Source: Novipirellula herctigrandis
GTDB lineage: Bacteria; Planctomycetota; Planctomycetia; Pirellulales; Pirellulaceae
Direction of reading: 5' to 3'
Length of the DNA stretch: 64,000 nt
Assembly (NCBI GenBank): GCA_007859835.1
Contig: SJPJ01000001.1
Coordinates: 595,134 to 659,133, forward strand
Of this stretch, positions 1 to 8,473 are shown in pieces (position 1 is the first letter of the stretch; each line of letters begins with the position of its first letter). The notes under the pieces are model-generated. The model worked only from the letters and a program-made list of their open reading frames with translations. It was not told where the DNA came from and did no database searches. Both the position numbers and the translations under genes were made by a program.

Positions 1-1779
1 TCCGCCCAGACGAGCCGAGCTGACACTGCCGATACCAATACGAGCTTGTTGGTTGCTGACGACGTCGGCACCAAGTTGGAACAAGGCACCACCACCGGTG
101 ATCGAGAAAGTCGACGTATCGGTTTGATCCGCTTCCAATTCAAGCTGGACATCCAAAGTCGCCGTGTTGAGCGAAATCTTGTTGCCCTTGGTTGTTGCTT
201 CGCGACCGTTGATCGACGCTTTCACGTCGGTACCAACCGATCGGGCACCGTTGGCAAAATTTCCACCGGCACCTTCTTGAATCACGCGAAGGTCAACCAC
301 ACTGTCGCGGCCGTATTCGGTGCTGCGAAGTTCAAGCTGCGTTCCGTCAGCAGCCGCTTCAATACCAGTTGCATCTTTCACCAAGTTGATTTGCGAAACA
401 AGTTGGTCGAGCGTTGTACCCGCCGAAACGTTGAACACTTCCGAGCCGTTTGTACCGCTGAGTTCAAAGACCACGTCGGCTTGAACACCCGCAAGCAATT
501 CGTCGGTACCACCGGCTAGGTTGGTGATCGTTGGGTTCGCATAGGCGGCATTGTTAGCATCAAAATCGGGTAACGCACCCGTTTTAACAGCACTGAAGTC
601 CGCCAGATCGTCAATGGCAGTCGTCACAGCATCAAGATCCACGACATCCGTGTCTTCGACAGTTACCGTCAATGTATTGGTACCACTATCGAAAGCCGCA
701 GTCGGCGTCGTCGTGCCATCGGCCTCGACCCATGTAATCGTTCCATTGAACGCGTCGTCTTCGAGCGTGCTAGTAATATCGATCGCAGCCGTATCATTGA
801 TTGCTGCGGCTCCCGAAGCAAACGTTCCGGCAGTCGGGTCGGCATCGGTGCCGGCGACATTGACCGCGCCAATGCTAGCGAAAGCAATGTCGGCGTGAGC
901 AGCTAAATCGGTCGCGGCCGTTGCTAATGTCTCACCCTCTTCAAGAGTGATCGTAACCGTGCCGGTTCCAGTATCATCAATCGCGATCGATGAATTCGTG
1001 CCGTTGGCGACCGTATCGATTACGACAGCGTATCCGTTAAAAGCGTCATCAGCGTACGAACCACCGGATTTAGCAGTCAATGTGAAGTCGCCCGCACCGC
1101 CAGTTGAGATCGTACCCGTCGTCGATTGTACAGCAGGCGTTGCTTCTTTCGAGAATTCGATTTTGCCGGTGGCCTGAACACCATCAACGGCGCCAGCGGT
1201 GGCACGGAAACCTTCGATATCGACGCTGGCTTTCGTTGCAGCTTCGGAGATGTCGACGGTCACGTCAACGCTACCAGTCGCACCAAGGTTTGCTTGGTCA
1301 ATTTGCAACGTCTTAATGTTGGTTGCGTTCGTGCCGCTTTTGGTGATAAAGTCAAGGCCGCCATCAAGTAGTTTCCGGCCTTGGAAAGTCGTGGTTTGAG
1401 CAATACGGTTGATCGCTTCCAGCGACGAGTCAACCTGCAACTGGTTCGCCGCAACTTCGTCGTCACTCAGTGCACCCGTATTAGCCGCTTCGACAACCAA
1501 GCCACGGACGTCGCTGAGAAGCGAGCTGACCTGACCAAGAGCACTATCGGCAGTCGTGATAATTTGATTTGCACGATTAGTATTACTGATCGCTTTGTTG
1601 AAGCTACCGATTTCACTTCTCAGTGCTTCACTTGCAATCAAACCAGCAGGGTCATCTTTACCGCTGTTAATACGGAGACCAGTGCTCAAACGTGTTAGGG
1701 CGGTTTGCAAGTCGTTGTTGTTTTGGTTCAAACGGTTTTGAGCAACAAGCGACGAGACGTTAGTATTAATTCTAGTCAT
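1..1779 (-). CDS. fliC: Flagellin, C-terminus outside the window
   Basis: Filament subunit of the flagellum, exported through the flagellar type III apparatus and polymerised outside the cell. The frame opens at the ATG ending at 1779 and stays open to the left edge, giving 593 visible codons. The N-terminus MTRINTNVSSLVAQNRLN and the following LSTGLRINSGKDDPAGL are diagnostic of the flagellin D0/D1 domain. Roughly residues 150-560 form a Thr/Ala/Asp-rich variable region, and GGGALFQLGADV near the left edge looks like the return to the conserved C-terminal half. An AAAGGG lies 11 bases before the ATG. The gene follows csrA in the same direction but with about 800 bases between them, so it is probably transcribed alone. 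No fliW is present in the window. The identification is firm; the full length is unknown. Confidence 0.95.
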   Translation of the reverse strand, partial: MTRINTNVSSLVAQNRLNQNNNDLQTALTRLSTGLRINSGKDDPAGLIASEALRSEIGSFNKAISNTNRANQIITTADSALGQVSSLLSDVRGLVVEAANTGALSDDEVAANQLQVDSSLEAINRIAQTTTFQGRKLLDGGLDFITKSGTNATNIKTLQIDQANLGATGSVDVTVDISEAATKASVDIEGFRATAGAVDGVQATGKIEFSKEATPAVQSTTGTISTGGAGDFTLTAKSGGSYADDAFNGYAVVIDTVANGTNSSIAIDDTGTGTVTITLEEGETLATAATDLAAHADIAFASIGAVNVAGTDADPTAGTFASGAAAINDTAAIDITSTLEDDAFNGTITWVEADGTTTPTAAFDSGTNTLTVTVEDTDVVDLDAVTTAIDDLADFSAVKTGALPDFDANNAAYANPTITNLAGGTDELLAGVQADVVFELSGTNGSEVFNVSAGTTLDQLVSQINLVKDATGIEAAADGTQLELRSTEYGRDSVVDLRVIQEGAGGNFANGARSVGTDVKASINGREATTKGNKISLNTATLDVQLELEADQTDTSTFSITGGGALFQLGADVVSNQQARIGIGSVSSARLGG

Positions 1780-2586
1780 GGTTTGATAAACCCTTTATTT
1801 TGTGCGGCGAATCGCTAATTTAAATTTGGATCCGGCCGCGACGGACCGGCGAAACAGACGCTGCCCGATTTGTGTGGCCGAACGTCGGTCACTCGTAGTT
1901 TGGTAGGCTTATTCGTCTTAAGTAACATCGGTCATTAATATGCTATCGACACAAAATCTAATGAGAATTTGTGCTGCTTCTCCCGATTGGGGGCAACAGA
2001 TTCCTTAAGAAGCGCATAACCCCTACCTTTTGCCACGGTGCCCCAAACGCAACCGCGATTTCGACCACATTGACTGAACAAGTGTGAGCAAAAACCGGCG
2101 ACAATATCATGCCGCTTGCATGACAACATTCAATAGAATCCCCCGCGAAGAATGCCGCTCTGAACGAAACGCTTTTTCACAGCATTGAGTGAGCGGAATC
2201 TCAGTGAGCCGGAATCTCAGTGAGCGGAATCTCAGTGAGCGGAATCTCAGTGAGCGGAATCTCAGTGAGCCGGCCGCCAAACGGATTAACCCTAGAACAC
2301 GCAGGAAGCGATGGGAAGTTAGACAAGAGATGTTGGGTTCTATAGGCGTTTGATCGTGGCGGCTTATTTGACGACGATCATAGAACCGACAATCAAGAAA
2401 CCTCGCGTGAACGAACGCGGGCCCGCTCCATCGATAGTGTGGTGTAAACCCGAATATCACCACTAATACGACGACTAGACTCATTCTAGCACGATGGAGC
2501 GAACCAAACATGATACGCGGACGCCGGGGGGGGGAACGACGAGCCGCTAGTAGAAAGCACCCTAAGGTTGACCGTAGCCTAGGCCT
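1780..2586. other. Long gap between csrA and flagellin
   Basis: About 800 bases without a convincing gene. The only clear structure is the 15-bp tandem repeat at 2191-2266. The flagellin promoter must lie here, but I could not identify it with confidence. A run of nine G at 2526-2534 stands out. The leftward frame across the repeat encodes a monotonous SLRFR pattern and has no gene-like composition. Confidence 0.6.
2191..2266. repeat. Short tandem repeat, 15-bp unit, 5 copies
   Basis: Five head-to-tail copies of GAGCGGAATCTCAGT. The second copy has one extra C. The array ends at GAGCCGGCCG. It lies in the gap between csrA and flagellin and does not resemble the units of the other arrays in this window. 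Confidence 0.9.
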
Positions 2587-2817
2587 TTATTGTTGGCCTT
2601 TACCGGGTCGCACATCCTTGGTTGCGCCCGTACCGGTCTGGGATGCTTTGCGATTTTCTCGTTGAATCGCGTCGTAAACTTCTTGTCGATGGACGGGGAT
2701 CGACTGCGGAGCTTCAATCCCTAAGCGAACTTTGTCGCCTCGGATATCAACAATCGTGACGACAACATCGTCGCCAATCATAATGCTTTCATCGCGGTGT
2801 CGGGAAAGGACGAGCAT
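2587..2817 (-). CDS. csrA: Carbon storage regulator CsrA
   Basis: Small dimeric RNA-binding protein that represses or stabilises mRNAs by binding GGA motifs near ribosome-binding sites; in flagellated bacteria it often controls flagellin. The 76-residue product begins MLVLSRHRDESIMIGDDVVV and continues VDIRGDKVRLGIEAP and VHRQEVYDAIQREN, matching the family along its whole core. The start at 2817 is chosen because homologues begin with MLVL and because CGAGGG lies 5 bases upstream; a longer frame reaching 2883 adds 22 unrelated residues. The tail (KASQTGTGATKDVRPGKGQQ) is longer and more basic than in short CsrA proteins. It lies upstream of flagellin on the same strand, but the anti-activator fliW that usually accompanies it is not in the window. 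Confidence 0.95.
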   Translation of the reverse strand: MLVLSRHRDESIMIGDDVVVTIVDIRGDKVRLGIEAPQSIPVHRQEVYDAIQRENRKASQTGTGATKDVRPGKGQQ

Positions 2818-3052
2818 GGTGCCCTCGTGGAATTGGATGGGGATCGGGATTGAATATTTAGGTGTGAGGAATCCTTCCTTCACAAATCATTTCACAAGAG
2901 CAAACGCAATTCGCTTCCGCTCCTTTGGAACAATACAGTGATCGTCGTTCCCCCAGAGAATATTCATGCAAGCATTCCAAAGTGGGGCCATGCCGATCGT
3001 GATGGTTGCTCACAAAATGCCCGGTAAACCCATCATGCCAATTTGGGGGCGC

Positions 3053-4408
3053 TCACGAATCCGTTGCCGGATGCACATAGGGAGCTCGGTATGCCCTCTT
3101 CAGCATCTTCGTCGCTTCCTCATCGCCCAACACCGTATGCGTTTCCGGATCAAAGTCGAACGTTCGCCCAAGCACCATCGCATTGTTCGCCATGATGCAT
3201 GACGCACTACTAATGTGGCCCTGCTCGATATCGGCAATGGGTTTTGTACCGTGGTCGATTGCATCGAGAAAATCTCGCATATGACCTCGAATCGCCGATG
3301 CGACATGCAACTCAAGTTTCCAATCTTTTACATCGGAGATGTCCGTCGGATACTTTTGAGTCTCGATCACCGCATCGCCATGTAACGGCTTTCCACCACG
3401 GTGTGGAATGAAGTCATACTTTTGGACACTGAGTTTCAGCGTTCCCTTGGATCCATAAATGATGCCCGCCCAAGGATATTCGGGATCGGGTGCGTTCCCC
3501 CAACTACGGTGCGTCCAAACAATATCCATGTCATCAAAATCGAATGTCGCCGTTTGCGTATCCGAAATGGTTGCAATCGATTCGGTATCAACCAAGATGC
3601 CACCGGAACTGGTGATTCGGTTCGGCCATCCCAATCCCATTTGCCAACGAACCATGTCAAGCATATGGACACACATGTCACCGACAATACCATTGCCATA
3701 TTCCATGTAGGCACGCCATCGACGTGGATGAATATATTCATTGAAAGGAATCTTTGGTGCCGGCCCGACCCATTGGTCATAGTCGAGGTAATCGGGCGGC
3801 GCGATCGTCGGCGGGTTCTCACGTAACCGCATGTGGTAGTAACAACAGACTTCGGCAAAAGCGACATCTCCCAACAAACCGGCGTCGACGATCCGCTGTT
3901 TCGCTTCGATCAAGTGCGGCGTGCTTCGTCGCTGGGTGCCGACTTGTACAACTTTTCCGGTCCGCCGCGCCGCATCCAACATCGCTTTGCTTTCCAGCAC
4001 ATCGACGCCAGTCGGTTTTTGACAATAAACGTGCGCCCCCGATTCAACCGCAGCAATCATTGTCAACGCATGCCAATGATCGGGGGTCGCAATCAAGACA
4101 ATGTCCAAATCCTTTTCGGCCAGCATATCCTTGTAGCTTGCGTACACTCGAGGGCGTTTCTTCGATACTTGACGCGCCTCGAACAAATCAGCTGCTTCCG
4201 ATAGCAAACGTGAATCGACATCGCAAAGCGACACCACTTCCACTGGCTCGACATTCATCAGTTGCAACAAGTCACACTTGCCATACCAACCCGTACCGAT
4301 CAATCCAACCCGGCGAGGTTTGGAATCGGATGCCGCATGAAGTCGAGAACCAGCCGCCGCAAGCGAAGCGGCAGCAGCGGTACGAGCCAAAAAATTACGA
4401 CGGTCCAT
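3053..4408 (-). CDS. Tat-exported Gfo/Idh/MocA oxidoreductase
   Basis: NAD(P)-dependent sugar or cyclitol oxidoreductase family, 451 residues. The start at 4408 gives a twin-arginine leader (DRRNFLARTAAAASLAAAG), so export through the Tat system after cofactor binding is expected; the upstream extension to 4471 would bury this signal. The Rossmann motif VGLIGTGWYGK follows the leader. ATPDHWHAL and the CQKPTG stretch, equivalent to the family's EKP lysine, are present, followed by the C-terminal alpha/beta domain. Planctomycetes carry many exported members of this family; substrate cannot be read from sequence. It stands alone, about 240 bases upstream of csrA on the same strand. Confidence 0.9.
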   Translation of the reverse strand: MDRRNFLARTAAAASLAAAGSRLHAASDSKPRRVGLIGTGWYGKCDLLQLMNVEPVEVVSLCDVDSRLLSEAADLFEARQVSKKRPRVYASYKDMLAEKDLDIVLIATPDHWHALTMIAAVESGAHVYCQKPTGVDVLESKAMLDAARRTGKVVQVGTQRRSTPHLIEAKQRIVDAGLLGDVAFAEVCCYYHMRLRENPPTIAPPDYLDYDQWVGPAPKIPFNEYIHPRRWRAYMEYGNGIVGDMCVHMLDMVRWQMGLGWPNRITSSGGILVDTESIATISDTQTATFDFDDMDIVWTHRSWGNAPDPEYPWAGIIYGSKGTLKLSVQKYDFIPHRGGKPLHGDAVIETQKYPTDISDVKDWKLELHVASAIRGHMRDFLDAIDHGTKPIADIEQGHISSASCIMANNAMVLGRTFDFDPETHTVLGDEEATKMLKRAYRAPYVHPATDS

Positions 4409-4850
4409 TTGCGAAACACTCCGGTATAACGAAAGAAGCTGTAACTGCGCGGTATCCCCGCCTCGGTACATGACCTTTCATGATTCTCTACGCGGGCAAT
4501 CGTTCGTTCCAGCGTTGCCAATCGATCAGCGTTGTCGATCTATCAGTGTCGTTAATCGAATCAAAGGCAGGATCAAGAAGGTGCTCATCACACCCCTTAC
4601 ATTTCAACGGGGACGGTTCAGTATAAACCCCCAATCTACACAACGCCACAGATGTCGGTTTTATCGAACCGACAATTACCAACCTACGCTCCGATCATCG
4701 CGCGGACATGATGACCGGGAAAATTCGCGTGTGCCACCTCAACGGGCCCAATTGCTCAACGGGCCCAATTGCTCAACGGGCCCAATTGCTCAACGGGCCC
4801 AATTGCTCAACGGGCCCAATTGCTCAACCGGCCCAATTGCTCCTGCGATA
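4409..4850. other. Gap containing a 17-bp tandem array
   Basis: No gene seen. The right part is the six-copy array at 4740-4841; the rest shows no recognisable RNA or promoter. Confidence 0.6.
4740..4841. repeat. Short tandem repeat, 17-bp unit, 6 copies
   Basis: Six copies of CAACGGGCCCAATTGCT; the last has CCGG for CGGG. Each unit contains two overlapping palindromes, GGGCCC and CAATTG. The array ends 9 bases from the stop codon of the leftward PIG-L gene, so it lies just past that gene's 3' end. Confidence 0.95.
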
Positions 4851-5621
4851 TTAATTGGTTGTGCCGGGGCCGAGCGCAAGGGTAACCATCAAGTCGTCGA
4901 CCGCGAATGGCTTGGCCGCTGCGAATGATTCACCTGCCGAGACGCCCGCGGCCGCGCCCGTGACGGTTGCGGCGGAGCGGACCCGGTTGACGATATTCGG
5001 CTTGTGCTCAAATTGCGTTTTGTAACACAGAATCGACTCAATTTTTGCTTCGATCGTATCACTGATGTCGACAATTTGGTGATACGGGTTTCCATCGATC
5101 GTGTCGGGATCGACCGCTAAGCGGTAATACAATTGTCGGCGGATTGAATGGACAGGCAGGTTCGGGAAATACTCGTCCCATTTGCAAAGCCGGCTGTAAA
5201 AAACGGCTGCATCAGTAATTTGCATCGCTTGCCAATGATCGGGCGACGCCATCGGCGTCTTTTCGCCAAAGCCAATCACTAAACGGGGACGATATCGCCG
5301 AAACTCTTTCGCCAAGGCAACGCGTGATTCAAAACAATCGAAAAGACGGCGGTTAGACAATCCGAGCTGAATCCGTTTATGCACTCCGAGAACCGCTGCT
5401 GCCGCTTCGGCTTCCTCGAGCCGAACGGTCGGCCCAGGCGAATGGGGAGTCGGTTCGCCGTCGGTCAGGTCGATGATCCCAATCCGGTAGCCTTTTCCGG
5501 ACAACTTTGCCAAAGTGCCACCACAAGCGATCTCGACATCGTCTGGATGAGCCCCCACTGCAATTAGATCCAACGGTTCCGGCAGCGACATCGATGCGGT
5601 CTCAGTCTCAGTAGCGGTCAC
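4851..5621 (-). CDS. PIG-L (LmbE) family deacetylase
   Basis: Zinc-dependent hydrolase of the family that removes acetyl groups from N-acetylglucosamine-type substrates (MshB, BshB and relatives). The signature AHPDDVE near residue 24 supplies the metal-binding His/Asp and the catalytic Asp, and SPDHWQA supplies the third metal ligand. [11 protein letters not shown] and [11 protein letters not shown] also fit the family. The GTG at 5621 is preferred because AAGGAG sits 9 bases upstream; a frame open to 5648 and an internal ATG at 5591 are alternatives. Length (256 residues) is normal. No glycosyltransferase or bacillithiol gene adjoins it, so the substrate is unknown. Confidence 0.85.
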   Translation of the reverse strand: MTATETETASMSLPEPLDLIAVGAHPDDVEIACGGTLAKLSGKGYRIGIIDLTDGEPTPHSPGPTVRLEEAEAAAAVLGVHKRIQLGLSNRRLFDCFESRVALAKEFRRYRPRLVIGFGEKTPMASPDHWQAMQITDAAVFYSRLCKWDEYFPNLPVHSIRRQLYYRLAVDPDTIDGNPYHQIVDISDTIEAKIESILCYKTQFEHKPNIVNRVRSAATVTGAAAGVSAGESFAAAKPFAVDDLMVTLALGPGTTN

Positions 5622-6260
5622 GACGCAGGTCTCCTTGCGGACAGTCACATTAAATAAACAGAAGGGCTAGCAGGTTGCGCGACGGTCATTTTTCAAAAAG
5701 GCAAATATGCCGTGATCGCTGCGACCGGCACGACCCCAACTCGTCGCCAAATCACGCAGCGAAAGTCATCGAAAAGGATGAAGCTTTCCTTCCAAACCCT
5801 CGGAGCTGAACTACTCTTAGAAGTGTAACAGCAACGCGACGACGCCAAACATGTTGCATCAAAAACATTGTACACGGCGGGGGGTTGCACTACAGCGGGA
5901 CGCCACTCAACAAGCTTAACATCACCAGATATAAAAGCGTCCCCCCGTGCGAGGCGGGGTCGGTCTTTCGGGATCGGCCTCGCCTTTTTTTATGAGCCTA
6001 ACTTCGCTTTTCTATGCGGTTCCTCCGACAAATGAGTCGGCGACTTTCGCGGTTAGTCAGGCTTGGTGTCTGCCTCAGCATACTTGCAAAGGTCCCCGCT
6101 CAGCGGCATGTGGTCTGGATGCCATTGCACGCTTCTCGGAAACTCCGCTCTCAGGAATCGTTGCCTGAAGCGATTTAAAAATTGAAAAACAAATTGCCGA
6201 TCGACCAACGGATACTGTCTTTCAAGTCCAAATAGAGCAAATCTCCATTGCGACTTTTAT
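5622..6260. other. Gap with an orphan rho-independent terminator
   Basis: About 640 bases without a convincing gene. The only strong signal is the rightward terminator at 5949-5991. A rightward frame at 5947-6168 begins inside the terminator and looks accidental. See the finding on a possible small RNA. Confidence 0.55.
5949..5991 (+). terminator. Rho-independent terminator without an obvious gene
   Basis: GCGAGGC (5949-5955) pairs perfectly with GCCTCGC (5977-5983) and is followed by seven T residues from 5985. The only gene to its left reads away from it. It could end a small RNA initiated between about 5700 and 5930. Confidence 0.7.
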
Positions 6261-7115
6261 CTACACTTCGAACAAACAAAGTCTTACCGGAGTCAACCCG
6301 CCGCGACGTCTCGAATCGTAAAGATGCGTGAGCTCTTGGCTGGGATTTGCGGCACCGTTGCCAGCCGCAATCGCAGGGTCGTTAATAATGATGTCCTTCT
6401 GATTGTATCCAACTGCCACCACCCAATGATCCTCGAGTCCATCGCCACTCGTTCCATAATCGACGCCGATTAATGTTGGCAAGTTTTGCCACAATCGTTC
6501 CATAATTGTGTCAATAAAGTCGCTTCGTCGACGATAGTTTGGCCAAGTCAACCTCGGCTTTCGACAACCAGGCGTTTGCCCTGCATCAAACGCCTTTTGC
6601 CAATACAAGTTGTTGCCCGAGTACCCGTTGTTGGCATCAAGGTATGCGTCCAACGTTGCTGGGTTGATGTCGTGTCCGTAATATGCCAAACACATTGCAA
6701 CCGAGCACATCGCACAACCTTTCGAAGCGATCGTTTTGTTGCCCAACTTGATCGAGCCCCATTGGGGATCGCCTTGCCGGAAATGCGGCACTTTGCGGCC
6801 ACCGTTGCGGACCAACGTAGCAAACCCCGAATCCCGCTCTCGACCTTTCTTGTCATCTTCTTCGTACCAATCGAGTACCTTCCAAGTCAGTGGGCCGACG
6901 ATGCCGTCGGTATCGAGATTCTCACCGATGATCTTTCGGGAACGATATTGGTTCGCTTGGGTTTGAAACTTTGCCACCGTCGCTTTCGTTCCGTTGCCAA
7001 ACTTTCCGTCGACCGTAATGTCAGGCCGCGGATCGATGAAACGATTTAGCATCATCTGCAATTTTTCAACGTCCGAGCCGCGGGTTCCGAAAAGTAAATT
7101 TCGTCGGTCGCTCAT
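6261..7115 (-). CDS. Peptidoglycan-binding protein with C39-like cysteine peptidase domain
   Basis: 284 residues. Residues ~8-80 form a PG_binding_1-type domain (GSDVEKLQMMLN, VDGKFGNGTKATVAKFQ, DGIVGPLTWKVL). Residues ~108-284 look like a papain-fold C39-like domain: C134 in SKGCAMCSVAMCLAYYG, H230 in DHWVVAVGY and D246 in IINDPA form a plausible Cys-His-Asp triad. The protein could trim cell-wall peptides or other peptides at the envelope. There is no evident signal peptide, which is odd for a wall-binding protein. Its ATG overlaps the TGA of the upstream small frame (ATGA), indicating translational coupling. Assignment to C39 is by motif only. Confidence 0.8.
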   Translation of the reverse strand: MSDRRNLLFGTRGSDVEKLQMMLNRFIDPRPDITVDGKFGNGTKATVAKFQTQANQYRSRKIIGENLDTDGIVGPLTWKVLDWYEEDDKKGRERDSGFATLVRNGGRKVPHFRQGDPQWGSIKLGNKTIASKGCAMCSVAMCLAYYGHDINPATLDAYLDANNGYSGNNLYWQKAFDAGQTPGCRKPRLTWPNYRRRSDFIDTIMERLWQNLPTLIGVDYGTSGDGLEDHWVVAVGYNQKDIIINDPAIAAGNGAANPSQELTHLYDSRRRGGLTPVRLCLFEV

Positions 7116-7390
7116 GGGTTTGTTCCGAAGTAGTTGAAAAGTAAATCGAGAAGGCTGTCGTGCGGCCTATCGAGTTGAGCAAACGGCCACAGCAGTGTTG
7201 TCGAGCGCACGGGGGAAATGTTGCGTGGAAAGAGCGACTTTTTCGATAACCCTCGACGGGCAATCGCGGTAGCGAGCACATAGATGGCCGTACCACCGGA
7301 GCCAAGTGTCCCGACACGAGCCTCAAGACGAGCTTCAATACGGGGCTCGAGACGTTTTGCTGCGGATCCTGCCAATAACCCGCCTAACAA
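7112..7390 (-). CDS. Small hypothetical protein coupled to the PG-binding gene
   Basis: A 92-codon frame whose TGA overlaps the ATG of the next gene (ATGA), the usual sign of a real coupled gene. There is no ATG at its 5' end: it would have to begin at the TTG at 7390 or a nearby CTG, 15 bases past the stop of the glycosyltransferase gene. The product has a Gly/Ala-rich start, a charged EPRIEARLEARV segment and no recognised domain; GSGGTAIYVLATAIA could be a weak membrane segment. I do not recognise it. It could also be untranslated spacer. Confidence 0.4.
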   Translation of the reverse strand: MLGGLLAGSAAKRLEPRIEARLEARVGTLGSGGTAIYVLATAIARRGLSKKSLFPRNISPVRSTTLLWPFAQLDRPHDSLLDLLFNYFGTNP

Positions 7391-7404
7391 CGCCAGCAGA
7401 CGGG

Positions 7405-8145
7405 CTAGCCCGCCGCCTTTGCGGATAACCGAGCGATCTGTGCGCGGTAGTAGGCACGGCTAAACTCACGCGAGACTTTTTCAAACGTCAGCCGTTTCTT
7501 TTTTCCCACTCCGATCGTGCTGCCGCCCAATTCGGTCGTCAAATCAGTGATCCCGGATGGATCAAGCGTTAAACAGCGAACACCGGTGATCCAGTGCATT
7601 TGCAATGTGGTATCGACCGGACGATCGAAACGTTCGGTGGCCGCCAGTAGACGTTTGGCCGCAATCCGTGTCACCCATTGGCCCGATGTTCGCAGCGGCG
7701 TGATCGTCGACAATAGCATCCGCTGTGCCCCCGATGCGGCAATCGAAATCACATCTCGTGGTACCTGGCGAACCGGCAATTGTACATAACTGTCTCGCGG
7801 TGCATGTGCCTTGATAAAGTCAATCGCTCGCTCAAACGGTTCGCCGTCAATCAAGACATCATCCTCCATGACCAAAGCTGCATCGAGATCTTGATCAACG
7901 ATCGTTTGCCATGCCTTTCGGTGGCTTAAGAAACAACCGATCTCTCCGACGCGAAGTTCAAACGGATAGCGTGGTTGATGCAGATGCCGAGCGTAAACCG
8001 CGTCGATTTCCTGCTTTGACATTGCCGCCCCATCCACCGCTGGCAAAATCTCTGCAACAAGCGGCAACTGAGCAAGCAGGGATTGGGCATGAGCCAACCG
8101 CGTGGTTGCCCGTTGGAGACTGATCACCAAAGCGCGTGCCATCAT
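7405..8145 (-). CDS. Glycosyltransferase family 25 (LPS-type) protein
   Basis: Transfers a sugar from a nucleotide-sugar donor, usually galactose onto lipooligosaccharide in this family. MMARALVISLQRATTRLAHA at the N-terminus, GEIGCFLSHRKAWQTIVDQ in the middle and the acidic MEDDVLID, which serves as the metal-binding DXD-like motif, are typical of family 25. The start at 8145 is chosen because GGAAGAG lies about 10 bases upstream and homologues begin at this point; the frame is open to 8325 but the extra 60 residues are unrelated. 246 residues is the usual size. It is the first gene of a three-frame leftward cluster with the small frame and the PG-binding protein. Confidence 0.85.
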   Translation of the reverse strand: MMARALVISLQRATTRLAHAQSLLAQLPLVAEILPAVDGAAMSKQEIDAVYARHLHQPRYPFELRVGEIGCFLSHRKAWQTIVDQDLDAALVMEDDVLIDGEPFERAIDFIKAHAPRDSYVQLPVRQVPRDVISIAASGAQRMLLSTITPLRTSGQWVTRIAAKRLLAATERFDRPVDTTLQMHWITGVRCLTLDPSGITDLTTELGGSTIGVGKKKRLTFEKVSREFSRAYYRAQIARLSAKAAG

Positions 8146-8473
8146 CGTTTGTTCACTCTTCCTGTTTACGGGCTGTTGGAATACCCGATTCCGGGATACG
8201 TCTATTTTTCGCCGATTTTGGGGAATCCCTTCACCAGCGGAAACTCCATGGATCGTTAATAGCAAGCTTCGCCTTGCGGAGGCAAGACAAGACCAAGTTA
8301 TCTCGCAAAACTCTGCACGAGACAAATTTGAGTCGAATTGTCAGTTCGAATGGCAGATCACTCGACATAGAAGCGTCATTGGGTTAAACATAGACTCCAT
8401 CAACTTGAGATCCCTTATCACATGGATCCCCCTTCCCCCTTCCCTCCTTTTTCACTCGTGAAAGTGTCCAAAT
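8146..8473. other. Divergent intergenic region
   Basis: 328 bases between the leftward glycosyltransferase and the rightward oxidoreductase. It must hold both promoters, but no match is good enough to mark, and there is no RNA gene or repeat. Confidence 0.5.

Noticed and set aside
1943-1977. Sigma-28-type promoter for flagellin
   Set aside because: GTCGATAG on the minus strand resembles the -10 element but the -35 match is poor and it lies 160 bases from the start codon.
2107-2511. Leftward frame through the 15-bp array
   Set aside because: Its central part is only the translated repeat; start region has no ribosome-binding site.
3754-4473. Rightward frame of 239 codons inside the oxidoreductase
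   Set aside because: Antisense to a well-supported gene; Arg/Ser/His-rich composition typical of shadows.
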